A stretch of DNA of 64,000 nucleotides from Flavihumibacter profundi (GTDB lineage: Bacteria > Bacteroidota > Bacteroidia > Chitinophagales > Chitinophagaceae), in contig NZ_JAIQXE010000004.1 in assembly GCF_020076305.1 (NCBI RefSeq), positions 1 to 64,000 of the forward strand, in the 5' to 3' direction. Numbering within the stretch: position 1 is the stretch's first letter; each line of letters begins with the position of its first letter. A program made the position numbers and the translations under genes. This document shows positions 26,482 through 35,477 of this stretch, piece after piece. The notes beneath the pieces are model-generated. The model saw only the letters and a list, made by a program, of their open reading frames with translations, did no database searches and was not told where the DNA came from.

Positions 26482-28806
26482 TCAGGATTTTGTTATAGTT
26501 TCTTCAAGGTTGTAAATGGTTGTGACCACCCGCATAAATGCCGCAAGCTTTTGGGAATCGATGTTTGCGGGGACTGGGTACTCACCTACCGCAAGCATTT
26601 TTTCCGCTGTTGGCTGGTCAATGCTTTTTACCTCCTTGTTATAATAATTCGTCAATACTTCCATTTCCTTTGCTACCGGTTTCCTGCAAACGATTAAGCG
26701 GAACGCTTTATCAATTTTATCTTTTGTATCAGTTTTCTCCAGTAGCAATTTTGCTGCTAAAACCCGTGATGCTTCCAGCACGGTTGGATCGTTCATCATT
26801 ACCAATGCCTGCAATGGGGTATTGGTCCTTAACCTTCTTACTTCACACATATCGCGGTTGCTCGCATCAAAAATGACCATCGACGGAGGCGGTACTGTTC
26901 TTTTAATTAAGGTGTACATTCCGCGACGGTAAAGCGCCGGGCCATGGTCCTGGGTATAGATAGACAGTAAGCCGCGGCCTGATGTAGCCCCTTCCCACAA
27001 ACCCGCAGGCTGGTATGGTTTCACACTTGGCCCGCCTATGGTTGGATTCAGTAAGCCACTGCTCGACAATACCAGGTCCCTGATCAGCTCGGCAGCGATG
27101 CGGTAACGGGGGCCTCGGGAGAGTAATATATTATCCGGGTCAACTGCGAGCTTTTCTTTCGTAAGGACGGCCGATTGCCTGTAAGTTGCCGAGGTTACCA
27201 TTTGCTTCACCAGCCTTTTGATATCCCAGTTATGCTCCATGAAATCAACTGCCAGCCAGTCCAGCAATGCAGGATGGGAAGGCAGTTCACCCTGCATACC
27301 AAAATCACCCGAAGTTTTCACAATGCCCCTTCCAAAAAATTCCTGCCATAATAGATTCACGTACACCCTTGCAGTAAGGGGATTCTGTTTGTCGAATAAC
27401 CATTCAGCCAGTCCCAGCCTGTTCTTTGGGTACGCATCATTGAAAGGCAGGATGGCTTTGGGTGTACCCGGCTCCACTTCTTCTGCCGGTGCGTCATATG
27501 CACCACGGCGCAGGATATGCGTTTTACGGATAGTATCCTGGTCGCCCATTACAGAAACGATCAGCTTGTTTGTATCAGGCTTATTAATAAACGTGAGGAT
27601 ATTTTTCACATCATTGTTGCTGATCTCTATGAGCGGCTTCTTGGCATAAGTTTCCGGGCCACCGATCACCGATTCAATGCCCACTTCTTTTATGTTATTA
27701 AAAAAGGCGAACATCTGGTAATATTCCTTTTGGGAAAAAGGGTCGTATTTGTGGTCATGGCAACGTGCGCATTCCAGTGTAACGCCCAGGAATCCTTTCC
27801 CGAACAGGTCATTACGGTCTACCACATACATGGTCCTGTATTCTTCAGGTATCACCCCGCCTTCTTCAGTTATTTTATGGTTCCTGTTAAACCCTGTTGC
27901 CAGTAACTGCTCCTTGGTTGCATTGGGAAGCAGGTCACCAGCCAGTTGCCAGGTTACAAAGTCGTTGTAATGCATATTCTCATTGAACGCATGTATCACC
28001 CAATCGCGCCATGGCCATTGCGTGCGGTAACCATCATCCTGGTACCCATGTGAGTCGGCATACCTGGCAAGGTCAAGCCAGTGGATTGACATTTTTTCCC
28101 CGTAGGCTTTATCTTTCATCAGCTCATCCACCACTTTTTCATAGGCATCCTGGCTTTGGTCCGCCAGGAAGGCATCCATCATTTGCAGGGTGGGTGGTAA
28201 ACCAGTAAGGTCGAGACTGACACGCTTCAGCAACCTTTCCTTATCCGCTTGTTCATTAGGTGCTAAACCTTTTTGTTCCTGCTTCGCGAGAATAAAATAA
28301 TCAATTTCATTCCGTGGCCATTTGTCCTGGTTGACCTTTGGCAGCGCAGGTTTTTTGGGCGGGGTGAAAGCCCAGTGCTTTTCATATTTAGCCCCTTGCT
28401 GAATCCATTTTTTGATGAGGTCAACTTCACGTTGTGATAATTTCAGATTGGATGCAGGGGGTGGCATCAGGTAGGAAGTATCTTTTGAAGCGATACGCAG
28501 GTAGGCTTCTGAGAACTCCGGTTTAAAGGCAACGATAGCGTGGGCATTTGGATTTTCTTTCAGGGCACTGTAAGCACTATCAGCGATATCCATTCTTAGT
28601 CCTGCTTCGCGTTTGTTGGCATCGGGACCATGACAGGCCAGGCATTTATCGGAGAGGATGGGCCGTATATCAAAATTATAACTGACCGAATCAGGCAGCG
28701 AAGCGGATGCAATTGGGTCTGCCCCTTTGCTTTTACAGGCCTCGGACAAAGTGATGATTAAAATTACCAGAAATACCGGGTAATTTAATTTTCCGGATAA
28801 CATCAT
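26482..28806 (-). CDS. Planctomycete-type cytochrome, DUF1549/DUF1553 protein
   Basis: 774 residues. A lipoprotein-like signal (hydrophobic stretch, then LSEAC near residue 24) precedes a cytochrome c domain with CLACHGPDANKREAGLRMD. The DUF1549 domain (NEIDYFILAKQEQKGLAPN, then LDLTGLPPT) carries a second haem-like motif CARCHDHKYDPFSQKEYYQM, and DUF1553 follows (NPLTARVYVNLLWQEFFGRG to the end). First gene of the operon with DUF1501 and DUF2231 genes. The trio is frequent in Planctomycetes and Bacteroidota and has been suggested to act in polymer breakdown, but no substrate is shown here. Confidence 0.85.
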   Translation of the reverse strand: MMLSGKLNYPVFLVILIITLSEACKSKGADPIASASLPDSVSYNFDIRPILSDKCLACHGPDANKREAGLRMDIADSAYSALKENPNAHAIVAFKPEFSEAYLRIASKDTSYLMPPPASNLKLSQREVDLIKKWIQQGAKYEKHWAFTPPKKPALPKVNQDKWPRNEIDYFILAKQEQKGLAPNEQADKERLLKRVSLDLTGLPPTLQMMDAFLADQSQDAYEKVVDELMKDKAYGEKMSIHWLDLARYADSHGYQDDGYRTQWPWRDWVIHAFNENMHYNDFVTWQLAGDLLPNATKEQLLATGFNRNHKITEEGGVIPEEYRTMYVVDRNDLFGKGFLGVTLECARCHDHKYDPFSQKEYYQMFAFFNNIKEVGIESVIGGPETYAKKPLIEISNNDVKNILTFINKPDTNKLIVSVMGDQDTIRKTHILRRGAYDAPAEEVEPGTPKAILPFNDAYPKNRLGLAEWLFDKQNPLTARVYVNLLWQEFFGRGIVKTSGDFGMQGELPSHPALLDWLAVDFMEHNWDIKRLVKQMVTSATYRQSAVLTKEKLAVDPDNILLSRGPRYRIAAELIRDLVLSSSGLLNPTIGGPSVKPYQPAGLWEGATSGRGLLSIYTQDHGPALYRRGMYTLIKRTVPPPSMVIFDASNRDMCEVRRLRTNTPLQALVMMNDPTVLEASRVLAAKLLLEKTDTKDKIDKAFRLIVCRKPVAKEMEVLTNYYNKEVKSIDQPTAEKMLAVGEYPVPANIDSQKLAAFMRVVTTIYNLEETITKS

Positions 28807-29067
28807 ATGGCAGCAATACTTTTACACTTAAACAAAAGAGGCGAAAAAAGTACTGAAAAATAACAGGTTAACCGTCCTGTCCTGTCCTGAGGACATTCCT
28901 TATCTTTCAGTGCTTCAGGAATTTACGAAATAAATATTATTGAATCAACCCAATAATTAATAATCAGGCACAATAATTGATGCATACTCCGCATCCAATA
29001 TCCGATATCAAAAACTGAAAATCCAATATCAGAAAACCATTAGAAATCCACTGGCTGGTACTCTAAA
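28807..29067. other. Intergenic region between the cytochrome operon and ppc
   Basis: Holds the promoter region of the cytochrome operon, a short GTCCT repeat near 28876-28895, and an ATATTGG-type heptad run at 28991-29032. No reading frame was seen. No exact -7 consensus was found. Confidence 0.4.
28991..29032. repeat. Heptad-type repeat, ATATTGG variant
   Basis: Units such as ATCCAAT, ATCCGAT, ATCAAAA and ATCCAAT with 7-bp spacing; on the other strand they read ATATTGG and ATATCGG. The period matches the GTRARCG repeats elsewhere in the window, but the sequence differs, so the relation is uncertain. Confidence 0.4.
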
Positions 29068-29105
29068 GAAAAAAATAAGTCCCGCAATTGCGGGACCTTT
29101 TTTTT
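29068..29105 (-). terminator. Terminator after ppc
   Basis: Palindrome GTCCCGCAATTGCGGGAC (29079-29096) flanked by A-rich sequence on the left and T-rich on the right; on the minus strand a T-rich tail follows the stem. It lies 16 bases beyond the ppc stop. Confidence 0.8.
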
Positions 29106-29120
29106 ATAACATTTAAGGCC

Positions 29121-31706
29121 TTATGCAGAATTCCTGCCGGCATTGATAATACCAAATGAACACCGCATCACCAGTTTTTCATACGTCGCTTTCAAAGCTG
29201 AAGTAGCTGCCGAAGCATTTCCATTTTCCATATCACGGACTTTGGCAATGGCATATTGCTGAATTGTGGTGAGGGGCAATACAATCCTTTCACGCATTGA
29301 CACCGACAATTGCTCAACAGGGTAATCGGCCATCAATTCATTCTTGCCCGACAGTAAAAACAAATACTTGCGGGTCAGTTCATACTCGCGGTAGATCATG
29401 TTCCAGATCTCACCGAATGAAGGATGCGTGCTCAGGTGAATCGTCAGCGGGAAATAACATTTCAGCATGGCCATCTCGCAGTTATCAATAAGCGTCCGGA
29501 AAAACAGGGACTGCTGGTACATTTCTTTCACCTGCTTCCATTCCCCCCTTTGCTCCGCCTTTTGTAAAGCGGTTCCGACCCCGTAGTAACCGGGTACATT
29601 CTGTTTTAACTGGCTCCAGGCGCCTACAAACGGTATAGCCCGCAGTTCTTTCAAACTTAACCGCGACGCAGTTCCTCTTTTAGCCGGGCGTGAACCGATA
29701 TTGGTTTCGGCATAGAAACGCACCGGGCTGGCATGCGTCAGGTAATCAACAAACATGGGGTGTTCCTTCAGTTGCACATAAGATGAGAACCCGTCTTTTG
29801 CGAGGTGCTGCAGCAATTCCTGTTGTTCTTTTTCGAGCGTTGGCTTTTCAGGGTGTTTCAGGAAGCCACTTAGTCCCGCGTTCAGCAACTGTTCCATATT
29901 ATATTGGGCTGCATCGATAGTGCCGAAATTTGAGCTGATGGTTTGTCCCTGCACTGTTAACTGGATCTCCTTGCCCGACACATCATTACCCATGGAAGCA
30001 TAAAACTTCTGGGTCTTGCCGCCACCTCTTGCAGGGGGACCACCGCGGCCATCAAAGAACAGTACATCGATACCATATTTCACTGACAGGCTGGTGAGCA
30101 TTTGCTTTGCGTGCAGGATGCTGTAGTTCGCCATCAGGTAACCCCCATCTTTTGTACCATCGGAAAAGCCAAGCATAATAGTCTGGCGGTTTCCCCGGTG
30201 CTGCAGGTGTTGGCGGTAAACCGGCATACTATATAATTTCTCCATGATATCACCTGCGCGGTTCAGGTCATCAATGGTTTCAAAAAGCGGAACGATATCA
30301 ATAGTGAGTTTATCTTTTTTCCAACCCGATAACAGGAATAAGCCAAATACTTCCATCACATTCAGGGCGCTGTTGCACTGGCTGATAATATAACGGTAAC
30401 AACCTGTCTCCCCGTTCTTCTGCTGGATTTTTTCAATCGCCTTAACGGTTTCGATAGTATCAGCATGAAGCGGGTCAGTTAAAGCAGCGGTTGATTCCAG
30501 CGGCAGCAGTGTGGCCAGCACATTCATTTTCCCAACTTCATCCAGGTGGTCATATTCCTTGGGCAAGGCCACTGCATTTGCAGCAAGCACTTTATACAAA
30601 GCCGCATGCACGGAACTATCCTGGCGTACATCCAGGGATGCATAAAACAACCCGAATGCAGTCATTTTCTGGATCAGATTATCAACTATACCGGCGAATA
30701 AGCCATTGTGCTGGTATACGAGGGTATCACGGATCTGTTTCAACTGCCTGATCATATCGGGGGCGGAAAGGTTTTGCTGGATATCTTCCCCGAAAACTTC
30801 ATTGTATAACAATTTCTCGAGGTTGGCGATCAGCTGGTCGGTCTCCTTGAAAGTAAGCCTGCGTTTGAGCCTGCGCACATCCAGGTAATAAGATTTCACG
30901 ATGCTGCTCCTGAGTGCCGCAGCTACCTGCAAGGTGGTGGAAGCTGTTACAAAAGGATTGCCATCACGGTCACCGCCTGGCCAGAAACCCATTTGCAGCA
31001 AAGGCTTTTCGCTGTGCAGCCAGGGTTTCAGTTCATTATCGGTATATGTGAGTATGCGACCAACAGCAGGATAAAACACATTATCCAGATACCACACCAG
31101 GCTCATGGCTTCATCGAAAGGTGTGGGTTTTTGTTTTTTGAAGAAAGGCGTCTTACCCAGCTGCTGCAGGTAGGTATTCACCAGGCTGGTATTGTTTTCC
31201 TGCAGGGCCTTAGATAAATCGTGGATAATACCCAATACTGACCCCGGGTAAAACTGGGTAGGATGAGCCGTTAAAACCATCCGCACGCAAAATGCCTCAT
31301 CTTTTTCAGGGGGCGGAATTGGCCCCGATTGTTGTAAAAACCCTTTCAGTTGTTTTAAGGTACCTGGTCCTGATAAATCATTGATCTTACTGAATGCGGC
31401 ATCTTCCAGCGCATCAAATAAAACCACCTGCCTTTCGACATACTGGACAAAACGGAACAACAAATCAGTTTGTTCCTGTTCCAGCCGATAACTGGTATGG
31501 CTGGCGAAAAATTCATCCATGATCTGCACCGGGCTCTTCTTTTTCTTATAACCCTCCTCGCAAACATTCAGCAACATAGACAGCAATATACCCGTCTTCT
31601 CAACGCGGTGAAAAGGCAAAGACGTGAACAAACTATTGTACAGCTGAAATTTTAAGGCAACCTCACTTTTAAATTGTTGCAGGGCTGCCGGGTCCATACT
31701 AGGCAT
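29121..31706 (-). CDS. ppc: Phosphoenolpyruvate carboxylase
   Basis: Carboxylates PEP to oxaloacetate, which feeds aspartate and so the thr and ilv pathways in this window. Catalytic His in MVLTAHPTQFYPG, GGDRDGNPFV, GFSDGTKDGGYL, the glycine loop FFDGRGGPPARGGGKTQ, and RAIPFVGAWSQLKQNVPGYYG. About 861 residues from the chosen start at 31706 (MPSMDPAALQQF); the frame is open to 31778, but those 24 residues look non-coding. The C-terminus (INAGRNSA) departs from the NTG end of enterobacterial enzymes. Single gene, divergent from thrA. Confidence 0.93.
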   Translation of the reverse strand: MPSMDPAALQQFKSEVALKFQLYNSLFTSLPFHRVEKTGILLSMLLNVCEEGYKKKKSPVQIMDEFFASHTSYRLEQEQTDLLFRFVQYVERQVVLFDALEDAAFSKINDLSGPGTLKQLKGFLQQSGPIPPPEKDEAFCVRMVLTAHPTQFYPGSVLGIIHDLSKALQENNTSLVNTYLQQLGKTPFFKKQKPTPFDEAMSLVWYLDNVFYPAVGRILTYTDNELKPWLHSEKPLLQMGFWPGGDRDGNPFVTASTTLQVAAALRSSIVKSYYLDVRRLKRRLTFKETDQLIANLEKLLYNEVFGEDIQQNLSAPDMIRQLKQIRDTLVYQHNGLFAGIVDNLIQKMTAFGLFYASLDVRQDSSVHAALYKVLAANAVALPKEYDHLDEVGKMNVLATLLPLESTAALTDPLHADTIETVKAIEKIQQKNGETGCYRYIISQCNSALNVMEVFGLFLLSGWKKDKLTIDIVPLFETIDDLNRAGDIMEKLYSMPVYRQHLQHRGNRQTIMLGFSDGTKDGGYLMANYSILHAKQMLTSLSVKYGIDVLFFDGRGGPPARGGGKTQKFYASMGNDVSGKEIQLTVQGQTISSNFGTIDAAQYNMEQLLNAGLSGFLKHPEKPTLEKEQQELLQHLAKDGFSSYVQLKEHPMFVDYLTHASPVRFYAETNIGSRPAKRGTASRLSLKELRAIPFVGAWSQLKQNVPGYYGVGTALQKAEQRGEWKQVKEMYQQSLFFRTLIDNCEMAMLKCYFPLTIHLSTHPSFGEIWNMIYREYELTRKYLFLLSGKNELMADYPVEQLSVSMRERIVLPLTTIQQYAIAKVRDMENGNASAATSALKATYEKLVMRCSFGIINAGRNSA

Positions 31707-31824
31707 GATTCGTTGTTGGTTTATTGTCAAACAGTGTGTGGCAGCAATCGGGCCATGAATATAAGAAATCAGCGCCAAAGAGCGGCCCTGCAGGCCATAT
31801 CCGGAAAAAAATAAAAAACTAACG

Positions 31825-31855
31825 ATTGTTATTTATCGGATGCTTTGTAATTTCA
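31825..31855 (+). promoter_or_regulatory. Possible promoter of the thr leader
   Basis: TTG at 31826-31828, then 19 bases, then TAATTTCA at 31848-31855, which keeps TAnnTT of the -7 consensus. The spacing is right and it is placed just before the leader GTG at 31874, but the -7 end is mismatched. Confidence 0.4.
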
Positions 31856-31873
31856 ACCCTCGAAAAAAAAGTA

Positions 31874-31963
31874 GTGGCTAACCATTTTACATATATTTCC
31901 CCCGTTCCACCCGTTGTCTCTACATCGGCTACAACCACTATTACCACTACAACAACCCGTTAG
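31874..31963 (+). CDS. Putative thr leader peptide (29 codons)
   Basis: A short frame from GTG to TAG whose second half reads STSATTTITTTTTR: 9 of the last 13 codons before the stop codon are Thr, with one Ile. The first half begins MANHFTYISPVPPVV. The composition mirrors the E. coli ThrL leader, which is likewise a run of Thr and Ile codons before thrA. The stop lies 72 bases before thrA. I infer attenuation by threonine (and perhaps isoleucine) supply. The GTG start is assumed; no ATG exists in frame after the upstream stop at 31820. Confidence 0.65.
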   Translation: MANHFTYISPVPPVVSTSATTTITTTTTR

Positions 31964-31969
31964 GGTTGT
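31952..31969 (+). promoter_or_regulatory. Hairpin over the thr leader stop codon
   Basis: ACAACCC (31952-31958) and GGGTTGT (31963-31969) form a 7-bp stem with a GTTA loop spanning the stop codon. A ribosome held on the Thr codons would prevent it from forming. No U-tract follows, so it is not an intrinsic terminator by itself; it may be the switch hairpin of an attenuator acting by another mechanism. Confidence 0.5.
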
Positions 31970-32035
31970 ACATTTCCATATCACCATTGGGCCTTTGGCT
32001 ATTTATTCAACTTCATCATTTTCAGAACTTTTTAT

Positions 32036-34480
32036 ATGCAGGTATTAAAATTTGGCGGTACATCAGTAGGCAGTCCCGAAGCAATTACCCAGGTCATTGA
32101 TATCGTTACCCCGAAAAGCAGGATTGAGCCCATTATTATCGTGGTTTCAGCATTTGGCGGCACAACGGATGCCCTATTGCAATGCGGCGCACTGGCTGCC
32201 AGCGGCGATGAACAATACAAAGAACAGGTGAACAATATTACTTCCCGGCACCTGAATGCCGTGAAGCAACTGATTCCGGTGCAACAGCAGAGCAGTATGC
32301 TCAGTGCGGTTAAGAAATTGTGTAACGAGGTGGAAGACCTCTGTAATGGTATCTTCCTGCTTGGGGAAACCACGGCTCGCACCAAGGATAAACTGGTGAG
32401 CTATGGTGAACTGATCTCTTCCCAGGTGATCGCAGCAGCTTTCAAAGCCCGGGGCGAAGAAGTAGCCTGGTGGGACAGCCGCAAAATGATCCGCACTGAT
32501 TCCGGCTTTGGTAATGCAGTGGTGGATTTCAACACTACCCGCAGTAATTTTTCACAGGAGCTGGCAACATTAAAAAATGCCATTGTTGTGATGCCCGGGT
32601 TTATAGCCGCTGACGCCACAGGCACTACTACTACCCTCGGACGTGGCGGATCTGATTACACTGCTGCCATCGCTGCAGCATGTGTGGATGCCAGTGCCCT
32701 GGAAATCTGGACCGACGTAAGCGGCATGATGACTGCAGACCCGCGCTGGGTACCCAATGCTAAAGTGATCCCACAGATCTCTTACCAGGAGGCCATGGAG
32801 CTTTCACACTTCGGCGCGAAAGTGATCTACCCGCCAACCATCCAGCCGGTGATGAATAAAAATATCCCGGTATGGATCAAGAATACATTTGCACCAAATG
32901 ATGCAGGCACGGTTATTAAAAATGACAGCTACCAGAACGGGAATCCCATCAGGGGCATTTCCAGCATCAACCATCTCGCCTTACTGAGCCTCGAAGGCAG
33001 CGGTATGATAGGCGTTCCCGGCTTTTCCCGACGCCTGTTTGAAGCGCTTTCTTCCAGGAAGATCAATGTGATCCTCATCACCCAGGGTTCTTCCGAGCAC
33101 TCAATTTGCGTTGGAGTAGAGGCCGTTTCGGCTGACCTGGCAAAACTTGCTGTTGACGCGGCTTTCGAGCCGGAAATCAGCCTGCAGAAAGTGGAGCCGC
33201 TGATCGTGGAGAAAGACCTTTCCATTGTCGCCCTTGTGGGTGAACAGATGAAAAGCCATCCTGGCATAAGTGGTAAAATGTTTGGCGCACTGGGTCGCAA
33301 CGGAGTGAATGTCCGGGCCATTGCCCAGGGTTCTTCCGAAAGGAATATTTCTGCGGTTATATCTACCCGTGATGTGCGCAAAGCCATCAACTTATTACAC
33401 GAAGAATTTTTTGAATCCACCTATAAACAGATCAATTTATTCATTACTGGCGTGGGCAATGTTGGCAGCCGCCTGTTGCAGCAACTGGCCCAGCAACAAC
33501 AATATTTATTGCAGCACAGCAGGCTGCAGTTGCGGGTAGTCGGACTCGCCAACAGCAAGAAATTCCTGATCAATGAGGAAGGGATTAACCTGGCTGACTG
33601 GAAAGCTTCGATGGACAAAGCATCTGAAGGAAACGTTCACCAGTTTATTGATGGTGCTATACAGCGTAACCTCCGGAATTCCGTATTTGTAGATGTCACA
33701 GCCAGTGCTGAAGTTGCCGGCGTATATGGCAAACTGTTAGAAAAAAGTATTGCGGTTGTGGCTTGCAATAAAATCGCATGTTCATCGCCGTATGCCAGAT
33801 ACCGTTCGCTGAAAGATAAAGCACATGAATTCAATACCACATTTTTATATGAAACAAATGTTGGCGCGGCACTGCCCATTATCGGCACACTTAACGACCT
33901 GTTGAAAAGTGGCGACCGGATCCACCGGATTGAAGCAGTACTGAGTGGTACCCTGAATTTTGTGTTCAATAATTACAACGGCAGCCGGCCATTTGCAGAA
34001 GTTGTGAGGCAGGCACAGGATGAAGGCTATACAGAACCTGATCCCCGCCTCGACCTTAGCGGCATTGATGTAATGCGTAAAATCATGATCCTGGCCAGGG
34101 AAGCTGGTGAAACCCTGGAAATGGAATCCATAGAAAATACCAGCTTCATGCCTGAATCCTGCATGCAGGGTTCAGTGGAAAATTTCTATGCGGAAATGGC
34201 CCGCCACGAAGAGCATTTCAGGGCCATCTATGATGCCGCCGCAGACAATGGCTGCAAACTGAAATTTGTGGCCACCTTTGATAATGGCAAAGCGAAAGTG
34301 GGACTGCAGCAGATTGCGCCGGGCCACGATTTGTACCACCTGTATGGCAAAGACAATATCGTGTTGTTCCAGACAGACCGCTACCCACAACAACCGCTGG
34401 TGATCAAAGGTGCCGGGGCGGGTGCAGAAGTCACTGCCTCGGGTGTATTTGCTGATATCCTCAGAGCCACTTTAAATTAA
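32036..34480 (+). CDS. thrA: Bifunctional aspartate kinase / homoserine dehydrogenase
   Basis: Catalyses steps one and three from aspartate to threonine. N-terminal kinase begins VLKFGGTSVGSPEAI and includes TTTLGRGGSDYTAA and AKVIYPPTIQP. Two ACT-type domains follow (around residues 310-460: NVILITQGSSEHSICVGV and VNVRAIAQGSSERNISAVI). The C-terminal dehydrogenase starts at ITGVGNVGSRLLQQL and contains ACNKIACSSPYARY, FLYETNVGAALPII and LSGTLNFVFNNY. 814 residues, as in E. coli ThrA. Threonine inhibition through the ACT domains is expected. It heads thrABC behind the leader peptide; thrB starts 11 bp later. Confidence 0.96.
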   Translation: MQVLKFGGTSVGSPEAITQVIDIVTPKSRIEPIIIVVSAFGGTTDALLQCGALAASGDEQYKEQVNNITSRHLNAVKQLIPVQQQSSMLSAVKKLCNEVEDLCNGIFLLGETTARTKDKLVSYGELISSQVIAAAFKARGEEVAWWDSRKMIRTDSGFGNAVVDFNTTRSNFSQELATLKNAIVVMPGFIAADATGTTTTLGRGGSDYTAAIAAACVDASALEIWTDVSGMMTADPRWVPNAKVIPQISYQEAMELSHFGAKVIYPPTIQPVMNKNIPVWIKNTFAPNDAGTVIKNDSYQNGNPIRGISSINHLALLSLEGSGMIGVPGFSRRLFEALSSRKINVILITQGSSEHSICVGVEAVSADLAKLAVDAAFEPEISLQKVEPLIVEKDLSIVALVGEQMKSHPGISGKMFGALGRNGVNVRAIAQGSSERNISAVISTRDVRKAINLLHEEFFESTYKQINLFITGVGNVGSRLLQQLAQQQQYLLQHSRLQLRVVGLANSKKFLINEEGINLADWKASMDKASEGNVHQFIDGAIQRNLRNSVFVDVTASAEVAGVYGKLLEKSIAVVACNKIACSSPYARYRSLKDKAHEFNTTFLYETNVGAALPIIGTLNDLLKSGDRIHRIEAVLSGTLNFVFNNYNGSRPFAEVVRQAQDEGYTEPDPRLDLSGIDVMRKIMILAREAGETLEMESIENTSFMPESCMQGSVENFYAEMARHEEHFRAIYDAAADNGCKLKFVATFDNGKAKVGLQQIAPGHDLYHLYGKDNIVLFQTDRYPQQPLVIKGAGAGAEVTASGVFADILRATLN

Positions 34481-34491
34481 ACGTTCCCAAA

Positions 34492-35442
34492 ATGAATACT
34501 ATTAACCCTGCAGCAATTATATACGGACATACTATCCAGGTGGAATGCCCGGCAACTGTAGCCAACCTGGTTTGCGGATTTGATATTCTCGGCATGGCCC
34601 TGAACCATCCGCAGGATATTATGGAAATGACCCTAACGGATAAACCCGGTATAAGGATCACGCATACCGATGGATATGACCTGCCTTCAGACCCGGCGCA
34701 GAATGTGGCAGGTGCAGCATTGCTTGACCTGTTACAGGCTGCGGATATTTCCATTGGCATTGACCTGTCGATCACCAAAATGATCAAACCCGGCAGTGGG
34801 CTGGGTTCCAGCGCAGCCAGTTCCGCAGGCGCGGTGGTAGCAGCCAACCACTTGCTCGGCAATCCATTTTCCAAGGAAGACCTGGTGCGTTTTGCCATGG
34901 CCGGGGAAAAAGTAGCCAGCGGTGTAAAGCATGCCGATAATATTACGCCCTGTATCCTTGGAGGCGTAACCCTGATCCGGTCCATTTTCCCTTTGGATAT
35001 TGTTCAGTTGTCAGCACCACAGATGTATGTAACGGTTGTGCATCCGCAAATTGAAGTGCGCACCTCAGATGCGCGGCAGATCCTGCGCAAGGAAGTATTG
35101 CTGAAAGACGCCATTAAGCAATGGGGAAATATCGCCGGACTCGTAGCAGGATTCCTGAAAAATGATTACGGGCTGATCAGTCGTTCCCTGGAAGATGTGA
35201 TCATCGAACCGGTGCGCAGCATGCTGATTCCCGGTTTCGATGAGGTTAAGTCAAGAAGCAAGGAAGCCGGCGCATTAGGTGGTGGCATCAGTGGCTCGGG
35301 GCCTTCTATCTTTATGCTCAGCCAGCATGCCGATACCGCCGAAACCATTGCCACCATTATGCAGGAAATCTACACAAGTCTCGGTATAGATTTCAAAACC
35401 TATGTCACAACCCTGAACAACCAGGGTGTAAAAATTTTATAA
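34492..35442 (+). CDS. thrB: Homoserine kinase
   Basis: GHMP-family kinase phosphorylating homoserine. N-terminal VECPATVANLVCGFDILGMAL, ATP-binding glycine/serine loop PGSGLGSSAASSAGAVVAA, and C-terminal motif LGGGISGSGPSIFML. 316 residues, normal length. It lies 11 bp after thrA and 35 bp before thrC; an inverted-orientation heptad repeat occupies the gap to thrC. Confidence 0.94.
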   Translation: MNTINPAAIIYGHTIQVECPATVANLVCGFDILGMALNHPQDIMEMTLTDKPGIRITHTDGYDLPSDPAQNVAGAALLDLLQAADISIGIDLSITKMIKPGSGLGSSAASSAGAVVAANHLLGNPFSKEDLVRFAMAGEKVASGVKHADNITPCILGGVTLIRSIFPLDIVQLSAPQMYVTVVHPQIEVRTSDARQILRKEVLLKDAIKQWGNIAGLVAGFLKNDYGLISRSLEDVIIEPVRSMLIPGFDEVKSRSKEAGALGGGISGSGPSIFMLSQHADTAETIATIMQEIYTSLGIDFKTYVTTLNNQGVKIL

Positions 35443-35448
35443 CCATTT

Positions 35449-35474
35449 CTCACCGTTTACCGTTTACCGCTTAC
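35449..35474 (-). repeat. Heptad repeat before thrC
   Basis: CTCACC then CGTTTAC, CGTTTAC, CGCTTAC: on the minus strand GTAAGCG, GTAAACG, GTAAACG, GTGAG. It begins 7 bases after the thrB stop and ends 4 bases before the thrC ATG. Only the inverted orientation is present here. Confidence 0.75.
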
Positions 35475-35477
35475 GAC

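Noticed and set aside
28870-28900. GTCCT tandem repeat as a regulatory site
   Set aside because: Only three 5-bp units with a small palindrome; too short to separate from chance.
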